Numbered from the stretch's first letter, positions 19,001-30,031 are shown. The stretch is DNA of 64,000 nucleotides from SCTD01 sp963781675 (GCA_963781675.1 CAWAGF010000001.1:806001-870000); one strand, 5' to 3'. Notes: generated from the sequence alone by a model not told the origin. Made by a program: numbers and translations.

Positions 19001-22000
19001 GGCGATGAGCGCGGCACCCAAGACCTTCTCCCAGGGCGACGGCGTGTTCGGCCTCGCGAGCACGAACGGCAGGTCCGTCGCGACGACCACCGTCCGGTGG
19101 ACGAGCGCGGGCTTCCTGTTCACGATCGCGAACACCGGCCTCACCGCGGACGACCACGACCTGCTCACGATCCGCACCGGTGGCGGCACCGACGACGTCG
19201 CCGTGCGCAGCCTGCTGACCGACCTCGCCCTCGACCTCGGCGACGGGGACGACGTCGTCGTCGTCGGCAGCGCTGCCGACTGCTCCGCCGGCACCTGCAC
19301 CAACGCCGCCGGAACGGTCGACCGCGTCCTCGCGCCGCTCAGGGTCACCGCCGGCGCCGGCACCGACCGCCTGGACGTCGAGGACACGACGGACACGACC
19401 GGCGACGCGCTGCTGGTGACCAGCGGCCTGGTGTCCGGCCTGGACATGCACCCGACCGGCATCCGCTACAGCGGCCTCGAGCAGCTCGACGTCCGCACCG
19501 GCAGCGGCGCCGACCTCGTCAGCGTCCGGTCCACGTCGGCCGTCACGACGATCGAGAGCCGCGGGGGCGACGACGTCTTCCACGTCTCGTCCGACGCACC
19601 AGCCGATCTCGGCAGCCTGGACGGCATCGCCTTCGCGCTGACGCTCCTCGGCGGCAACGGCGCTCGACACCGTGCACCTCAGCGACCGCGGCGACAGCAC
19701 GGGCGACACCGGCACCCAGACGTCCACGACCCTGACCGGCTTCAGCCCGGCGGTCATCACCTACACCGCGTTCGAGACCCTCGACCTCGACCTCGGCAGC
19801 GGGGCGGACCACCTCACCCTCACCTTCACCGCGCCGGACCTCATCACGGTCCACACCGGGGACGGCGCGGACGTCGTGACGCTCACGGCCGCTCCGGTCG
19901 GCGCGCGCGTCACCCTCGAGGCCGGCGGCGGCGACGACCGCGTCGAGGTCCTGGCCAGCGCGGGGACCCTGCTCGTCGACGGGGGGCAGGGCTCCGACAG
20001 CACCGACCTCCACCTGCTCGGGACCGGCGACGCGCGCACCGATGTCCGGGACACCGGGTCGATCGGCACGAACCGCCTGGTGCTGTGGGGCTCCGCGTCC
20101 GACGACACCCTGCTGCTGCGCCGCGACCTCGTCGCGCTGCTGAACGACCCGCTGCCCAGCGGTGCCTTCGCGAGCGCCGAGCTGGTGACCTACGACGACG
20201 GCATCGACAGCCTCGTGCTGAACACCCTGGCCGGGAACGACCACGTCTCCTTCGACGACGTCTCCGCGGCCACCACCGTCAACGGCGGCGCCGGCGACGA
20301 CGTCTTCCAGGTCGGCCAGCTCTACAGCGACGCCTGCGCCACCGCCGGCAGCGCGAACCCCTGCTTCGACCTGCGCTTCGTCCCGCCGACGCTGGTGGAC
20401 ACGACGCAGGGCATGGTGTCCAACGGCATCAGCCAGGCGACCACCCTCAACGGCGGCGAGGGCGCCGACCTGTTCCTGGTCTTCCGGAACAAGGCCGTCC
20501 TCACGCTGAACGGCGAGAACGGCGACGACACCTTCGTCATCCGCACGTTCCTCGAGGAGGACTCGGAGACGCAGCTCACCGCGGGCGACGGCGCCGACAG
20601 CATCTCGTACGTCATGAACGCGCCGGTCAGCATCAACGGCGGTGACGGCTACGACCGGCTGTTCGTCATCGGCACCGAGGCCGACGACACGTTCGTCGTC
20701 ACCTCCGCGGGCGTCTACGGCGCCGGTCGCTACGTCAGCTTCGTCGGGATCGAGCTGCTGGTCGTCGACGCGGCGGAGGGCGACGACCGCATCACGGTGC
20801 TGTCGACCGCACCGGGCCTCGACGTCCAGGTCTTCGGCGGCCTCGGCAGCGACGTCGTCGACGTCGGAGGTGACGCCGCGCCGGTCGCCGCCGACGACCT
20901 CAACGGGCACAGCGGGCTGGTCGTGCACTCCGTCGAGTCAGGCAGCGTCCTCGCAGGTCGACCCGTCGACGGCATCGCGGTGGAGGTGGCGGACGACGAC
21001 GCCCCCGCCGTCCTGCTCACGCCCTCCGGCGGCTCGACCGTCGTCCGCGAGGGCTCGACGGCGACCGACTCGTACACCGTCGTGCTGACGCGGGCGCCGA
21101 GCACGGACGTGCGGGTGGCCGTCACGACCGCGGAGCTCACGCCGGACCAGGCCGCGGCCGGGATGCGCGGCGTCGAGCTCTCCCTGGACGGCCGGACCTG
21201 GTCGTCCGCGGTCGAGCTCCTCTTCACCGCCGGCACCTGGAGCACCGAGCGCACCGTGCTGGTCCGGGCCGTGCAGGACGCGGCGGCCGAGGGCGCCGAG
21301 ACCACGGTCCTGCAGCACACGGTCCGCGGCCAGCTCGACGGAGCGGTCGCCTCGGCGGGCGGCAGCAGCCTGACCGTCAGCGGCACGCCCTTCGGCGACC
21401 TCGCCCTCGTCGGGCGCCAGGTCGTGATCACGGCCGGTCCCGGAGCGGGCCAGGTGCAGACCATCACCGGCCGGCAGGGCAGCACCCTCGTGCTCGGCGG
21501 CGTCTGGACGGCGCTGCCCGGTGCCGGCAGCACCTGGCAGGTCCGCGGCATCGGCGAGTACGACGAGCTGGCCCTGAACGTGCTGCCCGTGCTGGTCGTG
21601 GACGACGACGTGTCGGAGCTGGTGCTCACGCCCAGCGACGGCACGACGGTCGTGGGCGAGAAGGGTCTGCGGGACAGCTACACCGTGGAGCTGAGCGCCC
21701 CCCGCGCCGTCCCGACGGTCATCACCGTCGCCGCGTCGGCCGACGTCTGCCTGTCCACCGACGCGAGCGCTGCCGCCACGGCCGACTGCGCCGGCCTGCG
21801 GCTGGTCCTGCCCGCCGGCGCCGGCCCGGTCACGGTGTGGGTGACGGCCAAGGACGACGCGCTCGTCGAGAGCTTCGAGCAGGTCCGCCTCGACCACGCC
21901 GTCGACGGCGTCGCTGCCGGCTTCCTCTCCGTGCTCGTCACCGACGACGACGTGGCCGACGTCCTCGTCGTCGAGTCCGACGGCTCCACCCAGGTGGCGG

Positions 22001-25000
22001 AGGGCGGCCGCACCGACGGCTACACCGCCGTCCTCACCAAGGACCCGGGCGGCACCGTCACGGTGACGGCCACGGCGGTCGCCACCACGACCCAGTACGT
22101 GTCGCCCACGGGCGTGCGGACGACCCGCACGGAGCAGCAGGTCGAGCTGAGCCTGGACGGCCTCGCCTGGTCGTCGTCCGTCGCCCTCGTCTTCACCAGC
22201 GCCAACTGGCAGGCCGGCATCCCGGTGCAGGTGCGGGCCGTGCAGGACGGCGTCGTCGACGGCAGCGTCCTGCAGGCCTTCCCGCAGCGCGCGAGCCGGG
22301 TCGGTGCGATCCAGGGCACGCTGACCGCCAGTGGCGACCAGTCCACCTACGGCTACTCGCTGGCCGCCTTCGTCCCTGTCCTCCTGCCGACCGAGCGCAC
22401 GGGCGGCGTCCTGACCATCACGCCCAACTCCTCGTTCGACGTCGTCGAGGCGCACCAGGTCGACACGCTGGTCGTCGACGACCACGAGAGCGTCGCCAGC
22501 GGCGCGACGGTGCTGACCTCCTTCACCATCACCGGGCTCGGCACCGGCGCGGGCGGCATCCGCTACGAGGCCTTCGAGGACCTGGTGCTGCTCCTGGGCT
22601 CCGGCGCCGACGACGTCACGATCGCCAGCACGCACTCCGGCACGACCACCGTGGACGCCGGCGCCGGCGCCGACCTCGTGAGCGTGCAGGCGATCGCGGG
22701 TCACACCCGGGTCCTGGGGGGTGCGGGCGATGACACGATCTCGGTCGGCTCGGTCGGGCTGCTGTCCGGGATCGACGCGCAGCTGCTCGTGTCGGGTGGC
22801 ACGGGGTCCGACACGACGCTCGTCCGCGACACCGCCGACACGGACGCCGACCTCGGGACGCTGACCCAGACGAGCCTGGTCGGGTTCGACATGGACAGCC
22901 GCACCGAGGACGACCTCTACTCGCTCGAGCTCGGCGGCGGCGTCACCGGCATCAGCGTCACGGTGACCGTGCGGCGCGAGGCGACCGGCAGCAACCCCGG
23001 CTTCACGATGACGAAGACCTTCGAGATCGCCGACGTCACCGGCCTGACGGCCGCCGGTCTGGCTGCCCGCCTCCAGGCGGAGCTGTTCCCGGTGGTGCCG
23101 CTCGAGCCGCTCGGCACCGACACCGACAGGGACGGCGACCGCTACCCGCAGACGGCGTGCGGGCTCACGGGGACGACCGGCGAGGTCGACAGCCGGTGCG
23201 CGAGCAGCGTCTACGGATGGGACTCCGACGGCCGCCTGTGGCTGATCGGGTTCCGCGGCGAGCTCGCCGGGCTCGACGTCTCCTTCTCGGTGACGCCGGT
23301 CGGCGCCGGCACCGCCACCGACCTGCTCCGCACCGACGGCATCACCTACGACACCCTGGAGGTGCTGGACGTCGCGCTGGGCTCCGGCGACGACCGGGTG
23401 AACGTGCGCGGCACCCTGCCTCGCACGCTCCTGAGCACCGGCGCCGGGGACGACGTGGTCTTCGTCTCCGACGCCGCGGACCTCGAGGAGCTGGAGCGCG
23501 CCGCAGCGACCGGCGACCTGGAGGAGCTGCACGAGGCCGTCCTGCACGGCACGGTCCGCTACGACGACCTGGTCTTCGGCGGCTCGCTCGACGAGGTCGA
23601 GGGCGCGCTCGTGGTCGACGCCGGCGCCGGCAGCAACACGCTGGCGCTCAGCGACTTCGCCGACGCCGACGCCGACCTCGGCTTCGAGCTCACCAGCAGC
23701 GGCGTGACCGGCCTGGCCCCGGGCGCGGTCTCCTGGACGGCGACCGGCGGCGACCTGGCCGGTCAGGGCTACTGGGCCACCCGCGCGGACACCGGCATGT
23801 TCGGCCGCGGCATCACGCTGCACCTGGGCACGGGCGCCGACCGGGGCAGCATCACCAGCGTCCGTGGCGGTGCGCTGCCCGGTACGCCGTTCGGCGCCAC
23901 CGTCACCACCGTCTACGCCGGCGCGGGCGACGACCGCATCACGGTCAGCGCCGACCCGGTGGCTGCAGCGCTGCTGGTCGTGCACGGCGACGCCGGGAAC
24001 GACACGCTCGACGGCGCCCTCGCCGGCCTGGGCCTGCACCTGTTCGGCGACCAGGGCTCGGACGCCCTGACGGGCGGGCGCGGTGACGACGTGCTGCTCG
24101 GCGACGACGGCCGCGTGGTCTTCCGCCGTCCGGCCGGCAGCACCGGCTACGAGGTCGTCCTGGGCGGCGCGCCGGTGGACGTCGCCGCCGACGTCCCGGC
24201 CGCCCTGCTCGTGGGCCAGCTGGCAGGCGACGGCGTCTTCACGACCGCCGACGTCGTCCGCACCTGGACCGCCGTCGGCGACACCGCGAACGACGTGCTG
24301 CGCGGAGGGTCCGGCCGTGACCTGCTCCTGGGCGGACCCGGCGCAGACCGGCTCGACGCCGGCGCCGACAACGACGTCGTCGTCGGCGACGGGGCCCTGC
24401 TGCTCACCACCGGCAGCGCGCTGCGCCCGCGCTTCCGCACCACCGGCACCGTCTACGACACCGTCACCAGTGCCTTCCAGCTCGACCCGAACGCCGCCGA
24501 CCGGTTCCCGCTGTTCCTCTACCTCGCCGGCAACGACGGCGCGGACGTCGCCGCCGGTGGTGCGGGCAACGACCTCGTCTTCGGCGGTTCGGGCGACGAC
24601 CAGCTGCACGGCGACGGGACCTTCGGCACCACCTCGACCTTCGACGCGGTGACCGGCGACGGGGACGACTACCTCGAGGGCGGGCCCGGCAGCGACACCC
24701 TCTTCGGCGGCCTCGGTCAGGACGACCTCATCGGCGGCAGCAGCGCGCTGTTCGGCCTGGTGGACGCCGCGCTGCGCGCCGACGGCGGCGACCTGCTGTG
24801 GGGCGGCAACGGCGACCTCAGCGGCCGCAACGACACGACGGGCGGGCACGCCCGCGACGCCGACGTCCTGCTCGGCGACAACGGCAACGTCTACCGGGTC
24901 GTCAGGGCCGGCGCCTTCGAACGCTTCACCTACGACAAGGGCCTCGACGGCTGGGTCGTGCCGCGGATGACCGAGCTGCTCGACTACACGGCGACCGGCG

Positions 25001-26808
25001 ACGCCGGCTACTGGTACGTCGCGCCAGGCAGCAGCACGTACGTCTGGACGACCGGGACGTCCACCAACGTCGGCGGCGCGGACACGCTGCACGGCGAGTC
25101 GGGCGACGACGTGCTGCACGGCATGGGCGGGGCGGACGCGCTGTTCGGCGACGCCGGTGACGACGACCTCTACGGCGAGGCCGGCAGCGACTGGATGTCC
25201 GGCGGTACCGGCGACGACGGCCTGCTCGGCGACGACGGGCGCTTCACGACCTCGCGCAACGGCCTCACCGAGCGCCTCTACGGCATCACGACGCCGAACC
25301 TGCAGGACGTGCTCACCATGAACGGCGACAAGCAGGGCGTCGTCGTGTTCGCGACCGGCGAGCTGCTGAAGGTCGCGGAGTACCCGGGCACCACGTTCTC
25401 GGTCGGCGGCAACGACGTGATGTACGGCGGCTGGGGCAACGACTTCCTGCACGGCGGCCAGGGCGACGACGCGATCTCGGGCGCGGAGGCCGCCGACGAG
25501 TACTACGTCGCGGACCCGCTGGCCCTGCTGGCCGCGCGCTACACCGCCGTCTACTCCACGCGGAAGGGCTACGACGCGACGCGCGGCGTCCTGCAGTGGG
25601 GCACGCTGGTCCCGGAGCGCTTCGTCGAGTACGAGCCGACCGACCCGCGCCGCCTCGTCACCGTGCTGACCAGCACCGTGCGCTTCCTGCTCGTCAACCT
25701 CGCGACGGAGAACGCCGCGGCCGGTGGCGACGGCAAGGACACGCTCTTCGGCGACGGCGGCAACGACTGGCTGGTGGGCGGCACCGGGGCGGACCGGCTG
25801 TTCGGCGGCTGGGGCAACGACCTGCTCGACGCCGACGACGACCCGCGCACGAACGGCGGCCTGAACGACGCCGTCGACACGCCGCCGGCCGGCGCGTCCT
25901 ACTCCGACATCGCCTACGGAGGAGCCGGCATGGACGTGCTGATCGCCAACACGGCGTCCGACCGCCTCTACGACTGGAACGGCGAGTTCAACACCTACCT
26001 CGTGCCGTTCAACCCCTTCGGTGCGCCCACCATCAGCCGGGCCCCGTCGCCTGCCCTCGTGCTGCACCTGTCCGCCCTCGGCCGGGCCGGCGGCGCGGAC
26101 GTCACGCTCTGCCCGCAGGCCACGTGCGCCCGCGGCAGCGAGCCGTACGGCGAGCTCGGCATGGTCCAGCAGGGCGACGCCGACTGGGGCGCGCAGCAGG
26201 GCGCGCCGACCGACCCGCAGCCCGGCAACAGCAGCGGCAAGCGCGACGCGACGGTGGCGCCGGCCACCACCACGACCGTGGCGCCGACGCTCGGCACCAC
26301 CAGCGCGGCGACGTTGGTGCTGCAGCCGACCACCGCGCCCGTGACGTCCACCACGACGTCGGCGCTGACGAGCACCGCTCCGAAGCCCGCCACCACGACG
26401 ACCGTGACGACCAGCACGACGACAACGGTGTCGCCGCTGACCAGCACCGCCCTGAAGCCGGTGACCACCACCACGTCCGCTGCGAGCACGACGACGGTGC
26501 CGGCGACGACCACGTCGACGGCCACGGCCCCCAAGCCCGTGACCACCACCACGTCGGCCGCAACCACGGCCGGCCAGCCGGTGACCACCGCCACCTCCGC
26601 CGCAACCACGACGGCCGCGCCTGCGTCGACCGCGCCTGCGACGGCCACGACCCTCAAGCCGGTGACCACCACGAGCACGACGCCGACGACGACGGCCACG
26701 ACGGCGAGCACCCCGCCGACCACGGCGCCCACGCCCACCACCACGGCGAAGAAGGCGCAGCTGCTGCTGGCGACCGCCGTGTCCGCGGCCGGGTCGCCCC
26801 GACGCTGA
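7043..26808 (+). CDS. Giant secreted matrixin-like/RTX/Calx-beta repeat protein, about 6,590 residues, with four apparent frameshifts
   Basis: One secreted protein is read in four successive frame changes: extra base at 10414-10415, extra A at 12120, missing C near 14592, extra base near 19660. At each point the next frame continues the same repeat, and the net +2 makes the total length an exact multiple of three. GTG 7043 is preferred over ATG 6998 because GGAGGA lies 5 nt upstream and a signal peptide follows. Order: signal peptide; matrixin-like zinc site HELGHVLGLGH (near residue 134) and SSGLM; Ala/Pro linker (about 7.6-8.0 kb); beta-repeat region; about eleven NRGG/DW repeats (9.4-16.7 kb); RTX block (18.4 kb); Calx-beta-like domains (21.0-22.3 kb); large RTX block (23.9-25.9 kb); Thr-rich tail. 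No LPxTG or clear membrane anchor, and no type I exporter nearby. Likely an extracellular calcium-binding adhesin or matrix protein. Confidence 0.85.
7400..7600 (+). other. Matrixin-like zinc metallopeptidase domain of the giant protein
   Basis: AVRHELGHVLGLGHSSGLM matches the metzincin HExxHxxGxxH zinc site followed closely by a Met. The whole domain (from about 7190) is much shorter than a typical catalytic matrixin domain, so it may be a minimal or non-proteolytic version. Similar N-terminal domains occur in large RTX adhesins. Confidence 0.7.
9430..16700 (+). repeat. About eleven tandem NRGG/DW protein repeats
   Basis: Each unit is roughly 180-260 residues: a D-F-(V/L)-x-(V/I)-R/S-G-x-F-S-F beta strand, a T-T-x-I-x-I-G-x-A-x-V-F-x-G strand, a G-(I/V)-D-(L/I)-G-(L/I)-V-L-A strand, a LPSF segment, a V-N-R-G-G turn, then (W/V)-(I/V)-D-W and a D-A-x-D-x-V-x-G-x-(S/T)-A strand. 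NRGG or a relic (NSAG, NYAG, NVAT, NLGF) is found in all units. Similarity is at the protein level; these are not short DNA repeats. Confidence 0.8.
18384..18584 (+). repeat. First RTX nonapeptide block of the giant protein
   Basis: Five or six GGxGxDxUx units in a row, for example GGDGDDVLIGGLGADTLRGG and GGPGVDLMYGGEGDDTFFG. They form a calcium-binding parallel beta-roll in RTX proteins. The block separates the NRGG/DW region from beta-helical repeats of the form G-x-G-x-D. Confidence 0.9.
20990..22380 (+). repeat. Three Calx-beta-like domains of the giant protein
   Basis: Three units each carry a T-x-V-x-E-G-(S/G) start, a DSYTV-x-L-(T/S)-x-x-P strand and a V-x-V-x-A-V-Q/K-D-x-x-x-E-(G/S) strand, as in Calx-beta domains. 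The units begin near VLLTPSGGSTVVREG, LVLTPSDGTTVVGEK and LVVESDGSTQVAEGG. They probably act as calcium-stabilised spacers. Confidence 0.65.
23917..25980 (+). repeat. Second, large RTX repeat region of the giant protein
   Basis: About 25 GGxGxDxUx-type units in clusters, for example GGRGDDVLLGDDGR, GGPGSDTLFGGLGQDDLIGG, GESGDDVLHGMGGADALFG and GGTGADRLFGGWGNDLLD, interrupted by unique loops of 30-90 residues. Many Ca2+ sites are expected, so folding probably depends on extracellular calcium. Confidence 0.9.
26240..26770 (+). other. Thr/Ser/Pro-rich C-terminal tail of the giant protein
   Basis: About 170 residues are dominated by Thr with Ala, Pro, Ser and Lys, with repeats such as PVTTTTSAA, KPVTTTT and TSTA. 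Threonine/proline-rich stretches of exported actinobacterial proteins are known O-mannosylation targets. The last 19 residues after it are weakly hydrophobic (AQLLLATAVSAAG) and end in RR, too short for a sure membrane anchor. Confidence 0.7.
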
Positions 26809-26993
26809 CCGCCCGCAGCTCGCGCCGGTCGGCCACGCCCACGGTGACGAGCACGCGGAGGCCGACACCACAGCCCCGAGCCCCTGGCCGGGTGAGCGCC
26901 ACCAGCCGGCCTCGTCCGTACGGTCCGATCTGCTCCGTTCGCCGTACAGGACCTGACCCCCGACCTACTGTCGCGCCGAAGGCAGGAGGCGAC

Positions 26994-29573
26994 ATGGTGT
27001 CGAGGGCTCGACGGACCGCGGCGGTGTGCGTCCTGGTGCTGGGCGGGCTGCTGCCCGCGGTCGGCACGGCGCACGCGCAGGAGGCCGCGGCCAGCCCGTA
27101 CGTGCCGGTCACCGGCGTCCCCTGCTACGACGACGGCGGCCCGCGCGTGCAGGTCGTCTACCTCTACGCCGAGGGCCAGGCCGACGACCTGAGCGAGCGC
27201 CGTGCTTCGCTGCGCGACGCTGCGGCGCAGGTGGACGCGGTCGTCGAGGCGAGCGCCCGGCGCACCGGCGGGGTGCGTCACGTGCGCTTCCGCACGGGTG
27301 CCGACTGCGCGCTGGACGTCAAGGCCGTCGCCGTCCCGAAGGTGGACGTGGCCGCGAACCTGGCTGCCGTGAAGGCGGCCGGCGCGCTGGCTGCCGGCGA
27401 CGTGGCGCTGGCCTTCGTCGGCCCGAGCCTCGGCACCTTCTCCGGGGACGCGACGCGACCCGACGACGACCGCCCGGGTGCCGCGAACACCAGCAACCTC
27501 GGTGGGCAGCTCGGTGCTGTCGGCTACGGGTTCTGGGGGTCGGTCGAGGGGCCGACGGCCGTGCTCGTGCGGGCGCTGGGCGCCGTCGCGACGGGTGCCC
27601 CGCACGCCTCCGCCTCGGGCGGCTGCTCGGAGGGGCTGGACCCGCTCTGCTACGACGACCTCGCGATCCCGCAGGCACTGACGGAGGAGTGCGGACCGCT
27701 CGGGCGCTACCTGCTCGACTGCCGCAACGACGACTACTTCTCCACCGCGCCGGTCGCGGGCAGCTGGCTGGAGAGCCACTGGAACGTCGCCGACTCGGTC
27801 TTCCTCAGCGCCGCGGCGCCGCCGCGGCGTGAGGCGGTGGAGACGGTCGACGTGAAGGTCGAGGGCGTGCCTGCGGACGGCCGCGTCGGACCACAGACGC
27901 CGCTCACCGTCCGCGTCACCGACAGCGCGCCGCTCGAGCGCGTCGTCCTCGTCAGCGACCGCTCGCCGGGCGTCCAGCCGCTGACGCTGTCCGGCTCGAC
28001 CGCGACCGGCAGCCTGCGCAGCCTGTCCTCCACCGGCTCCGGCGAGCTGTTCGCCCTGGCGACCGACCGGCTCGGCCGGGAGCGGCTCAGCCCCGTGACG
28101 ACGGTGACCTACGTCCGAGGCGTGCGCCTGCGTCTGGGTACGACGTCGGAGGCGCTGCGGGGCACCGTTCCGTACACCGTGACCCTCGACCGCAGCGGCG
28201 ACCAGCTCGGCGCAACCCGCCTGCTGCTGCTCCGGCCGCGCACGGAGACCGCCGCAGCCGTCGTGCTGGCCGACCGCCCGCTCGTCAGCGGTACCAGCGA
28301 GTACACCGGCACCGTCGACACCACGCTGCTGCCCGACGGCGACGGCACGAGCCTGCTGCTCGTCCTCGCCGACGACAAGGGCACCGCGGTGCCGGGTGCG
28401 CAGGACGTCGTGCGGCGCAGCACCTCGAACCAGCGGCCCGTCCTCCGCCTGGACGTCGCTGAGGACGCGGTCCTGCCCACGACGAGCGTGCTGACCGCGT
28501 CCACCAGCGAGCCGGTCAGCGCGGTGCGCTTCGTGCAGACCACCACCGACTGCGCGTCCGGCCGCGTGCTGGGCACCGCGACGACCGCGCCGTTCTCCGT
28601 GCAGTACGACGCGGCCGTCGACTGGAAGGGGCCGCTGCACCGCTGGGGCCTCTGCGCGACCGCGGTCCTGGCGGACGGCACGACCACGACGGTCGGACCC
28701 ACCGAGGTGACCACGACCGAGCCGGACGCCGTCGAGCTGCGCCTGCCGGCGGGCAAGGTGCTGACGGTCGGGAGCAACGCGCTGCCGGTCGTCGTCCGTG
28801 CACCGAGCCACCGTCGGCTGCGTGCCCTGCAGCTGTTCGAGACCTCGACCGTCTTCGTGAAGGGCCGGCACCTCGTGCTGTCGCAGGCCGTCGCCGAGGG
28901 CGCGTCGCCGACGAGCGTCGACCTGACGATCCCGCCCGGTGTCACCGGCAGCACCGAGCTCTACGTCCGGGCCGTCTTCGCCGACGGGACAGGCGAGTTC
29001 GTCCGCTCCGCGTCCGTGCCGGTCTCGGTGGTGCCCGGTCCCGCGCCGACCGTGAAGCTGTCCTCGGACACCATCACCGCCGGCGCCAAGGTGCTGGTGT
29101 CCGGCACGGCGCCGCCCGGCTCGCAGCTGCGCATGTGGGGCGTCAGCCGACCGGCGTCGGCGTTCACGCTGCTGCGCTACGGCACGGTCCCGGCTGACGG
29201 CACCTACAGCGCCGTGCTGGGCCCGCGCAGCAACACCCGCGTGTACGTCGAGGTGCTCGGCGGTGACCGGACGGCTGCGCTGCCCATCAACGTGCGCAGC
29301 GCCGTCGCGATGACCGTGACCCGCACCGGCACCCGGACCTACCGCTTCTCCGGGACGGTCTCGCCGGCGCGTGCGGGCCGGGCGGTGACCGTCGCCCGCC
29401 GGCTGCCCACGGGGGCGGGCGCGCTGGTCCGGACGACGTCCGGCGCCGACGGACGGTGGACCGCCACCTTCCGCTTCCCGGTCAGCGGGACGTTCGACCT
29501 GCTCGCGGTGGCCAGCGCCGACGTGGTCAACGCCCAGGGCACGAGCGCGGTGCGGCGCCTCGCCGTCCGCTGA
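26994..29573 (+). CDS. Secreted metallopeptidase-like protein lacking the HExxH motif, with Ig-like C-terminal domains
   Basis: The product is exported and 859 residues long. ATG 26994 follows GGAGG at the right distance and leads a signal peptide ending at AHAQ. Residues 30-290 resemble secreted actinobacterial proteins of the pattern VxYxxAxxxADRY ... HELMHNLGAVQxSAPH ... DxMCYxD ... LLDCRxDDYFSTAPxAGSxLxxHWN. Here the frame has LLDCRNDDYFSTAPVAGSWL, APHASASGGC and LCYDD, but the zinc helix reads VLVRALGAVATGAPH, so HExxH is gone. The rest is Ig-like or FN3-like beta domains; the last 150 residues are shared with the protein ending at 61248. Probably a non-enzymatic surface or binding protein. 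Confidence 0.8.
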   Translation: MVSRARRTAAVCVLVLGGLLPAVGTAHAQEAAASPYVPVTGVPCYDDGGPRVQVVYLYAEGQADDLSERRASLRDAAAQVDAVVEASARRTGGVRHVRFRTGADCALDVKAVAVPKVDVAANLAAVKAAGALAAGDVALAFVGPSLGTFSGDATRPDDDRPGAANTSNLGGQLGAVGYGFWGSVEGPTAVLVRALGAVATGAPHASASGGCSEGLDPLCYDDLAIPQALTEECGPLGRYLLDCRNDDYFSTAPVAGSWLESHWNVADSVFLSAAAPPRREAVETVDVKVEGVPADGRVGPQTPLTVRVTDSAPLERVVLVSDRSPGVQPLTLSGSTATGSLRSLSSTGSGELFALATDRLGRERLSPVTTVTYVRGVRLRLGTTSEALRGTVPYTVTLDRSGDQLGATRLLLLRPRTETAAAVVLADRPLVSGTSEYTGTVDTTLLPDGDGTSLLLVLADDKGTAVPGAQDVVRRSTSNQRPVLRLDVAEDAVLPTTSVLTASTSEPVSAVRFVQTTTDCASGRVLGTATTAPFSVQYDAAVDWKGPLHRWGLCATAVLADGTTTTVGPTEVTTTEPDAVELRLPAGKVLTVGSNALPVVVRAPSHRRLRALQLFETSTVFVKGRHLVLSQAVAEGASPTSVDLTIPPGVTGSTELYVRAVFADGTGEFVRSASVPVSVVPGPAPTVKLSSDTITAGAKVLVSGTAPPGSQLRMWGVSRPASAFTLLRYGTVPADGTYSAVLGPRSNTRVYVEVLGGDRTAALPINVRSAVAMTVTRTGTRTYRFSGTVSPARAGRAVTVARRLPTGAGALVRTTSGADGRWTATFRFPVSGTFDLLAVASADVVNAQGTSAVRRLAVR

Positions 29574-29629
29574 GGCCCGTCAGGACCGCACGTCGTGCCG
29601 CCGCAGCGGCTCGGACGACGACTGACCGG

Positions 29630-29986
29630 CTAGTCGGGCGGCACGCCGGCCCACAGCGCCAGCGTCGCGCCGGGGAGCAGGAGCAGGCCCAGCCCGTAGA
29701 GCGGCACCAGCAGCAGCGCGACCACGACGCCCAGCACGCCGAGGCACAGCGCGGCCAGGCGCGGAGCGCGCCCGGGCAGCAGCGTCCCGAGCAGCGCCAG
29801 CAGCACGGGCACCCCGGCGAGGACGCCGAGCAGGTACGCCGACGGGTCGAAGGGCTCGTACGGTCCGCTGCTGCCGACCCGGTCGACGCCGTCGGCCGCG
29901 AGGAACGTCATCGCCGCCAGGTGCACGACCAGGGCCATCAGCAGCCGTCGGCGGCGCCGCGTCAGCGCTCTGCCCGTCGCGTCCAC
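29630..29986 (-). CDS. Small integral membrane protein
   Basis: The 118-residue product has a basic N-terminus (RRRRR, inside) and then about four hydrophobic segments (LMALVVHLAAMTFLA, AYLLGVLAGVPVLLALLG, AALCLGVLGVVVALLLV, LYGLGLLLLPGATLALW). I place the start at GTG 29986; an in-frame GTG at 30037 is possible but adds an odd polar extension. No family is recognised and no functional motif is seen. It is divergent from the small gene at 30032. Confidence 0.6.
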   Translation of the reverse strand: MDATGRALTRRRRRLLMALVVHLAAMTFLAADGVDRVGSSGPYEPFDPSAYLLGVLAGVPVLLALLGTLLPGRAPRLAALCLGVLGVVVALLLVPLYGLGLLLLPGATLALWAGVPPD

Positions 29987-30031
29987 CCGCGGATGCTCCC
30001 GTGCCGCCCCGGCCGGCGCTAGCGTCCGGCC

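Noticed and set aside
9430..25980. CRISPR array or DNA satellite in the giant gene
   Set aside because: Repeats are long, in frame and similar at the protein level, with no constant short repeat and unique spacer of equal length.
20938..26871. 1,977-codon minus-strand open frame
   Set aside because: Antisense to the Calx-beta and RTX region; long only because TAA/TAG/TGA are rare in this GC-rich strand.
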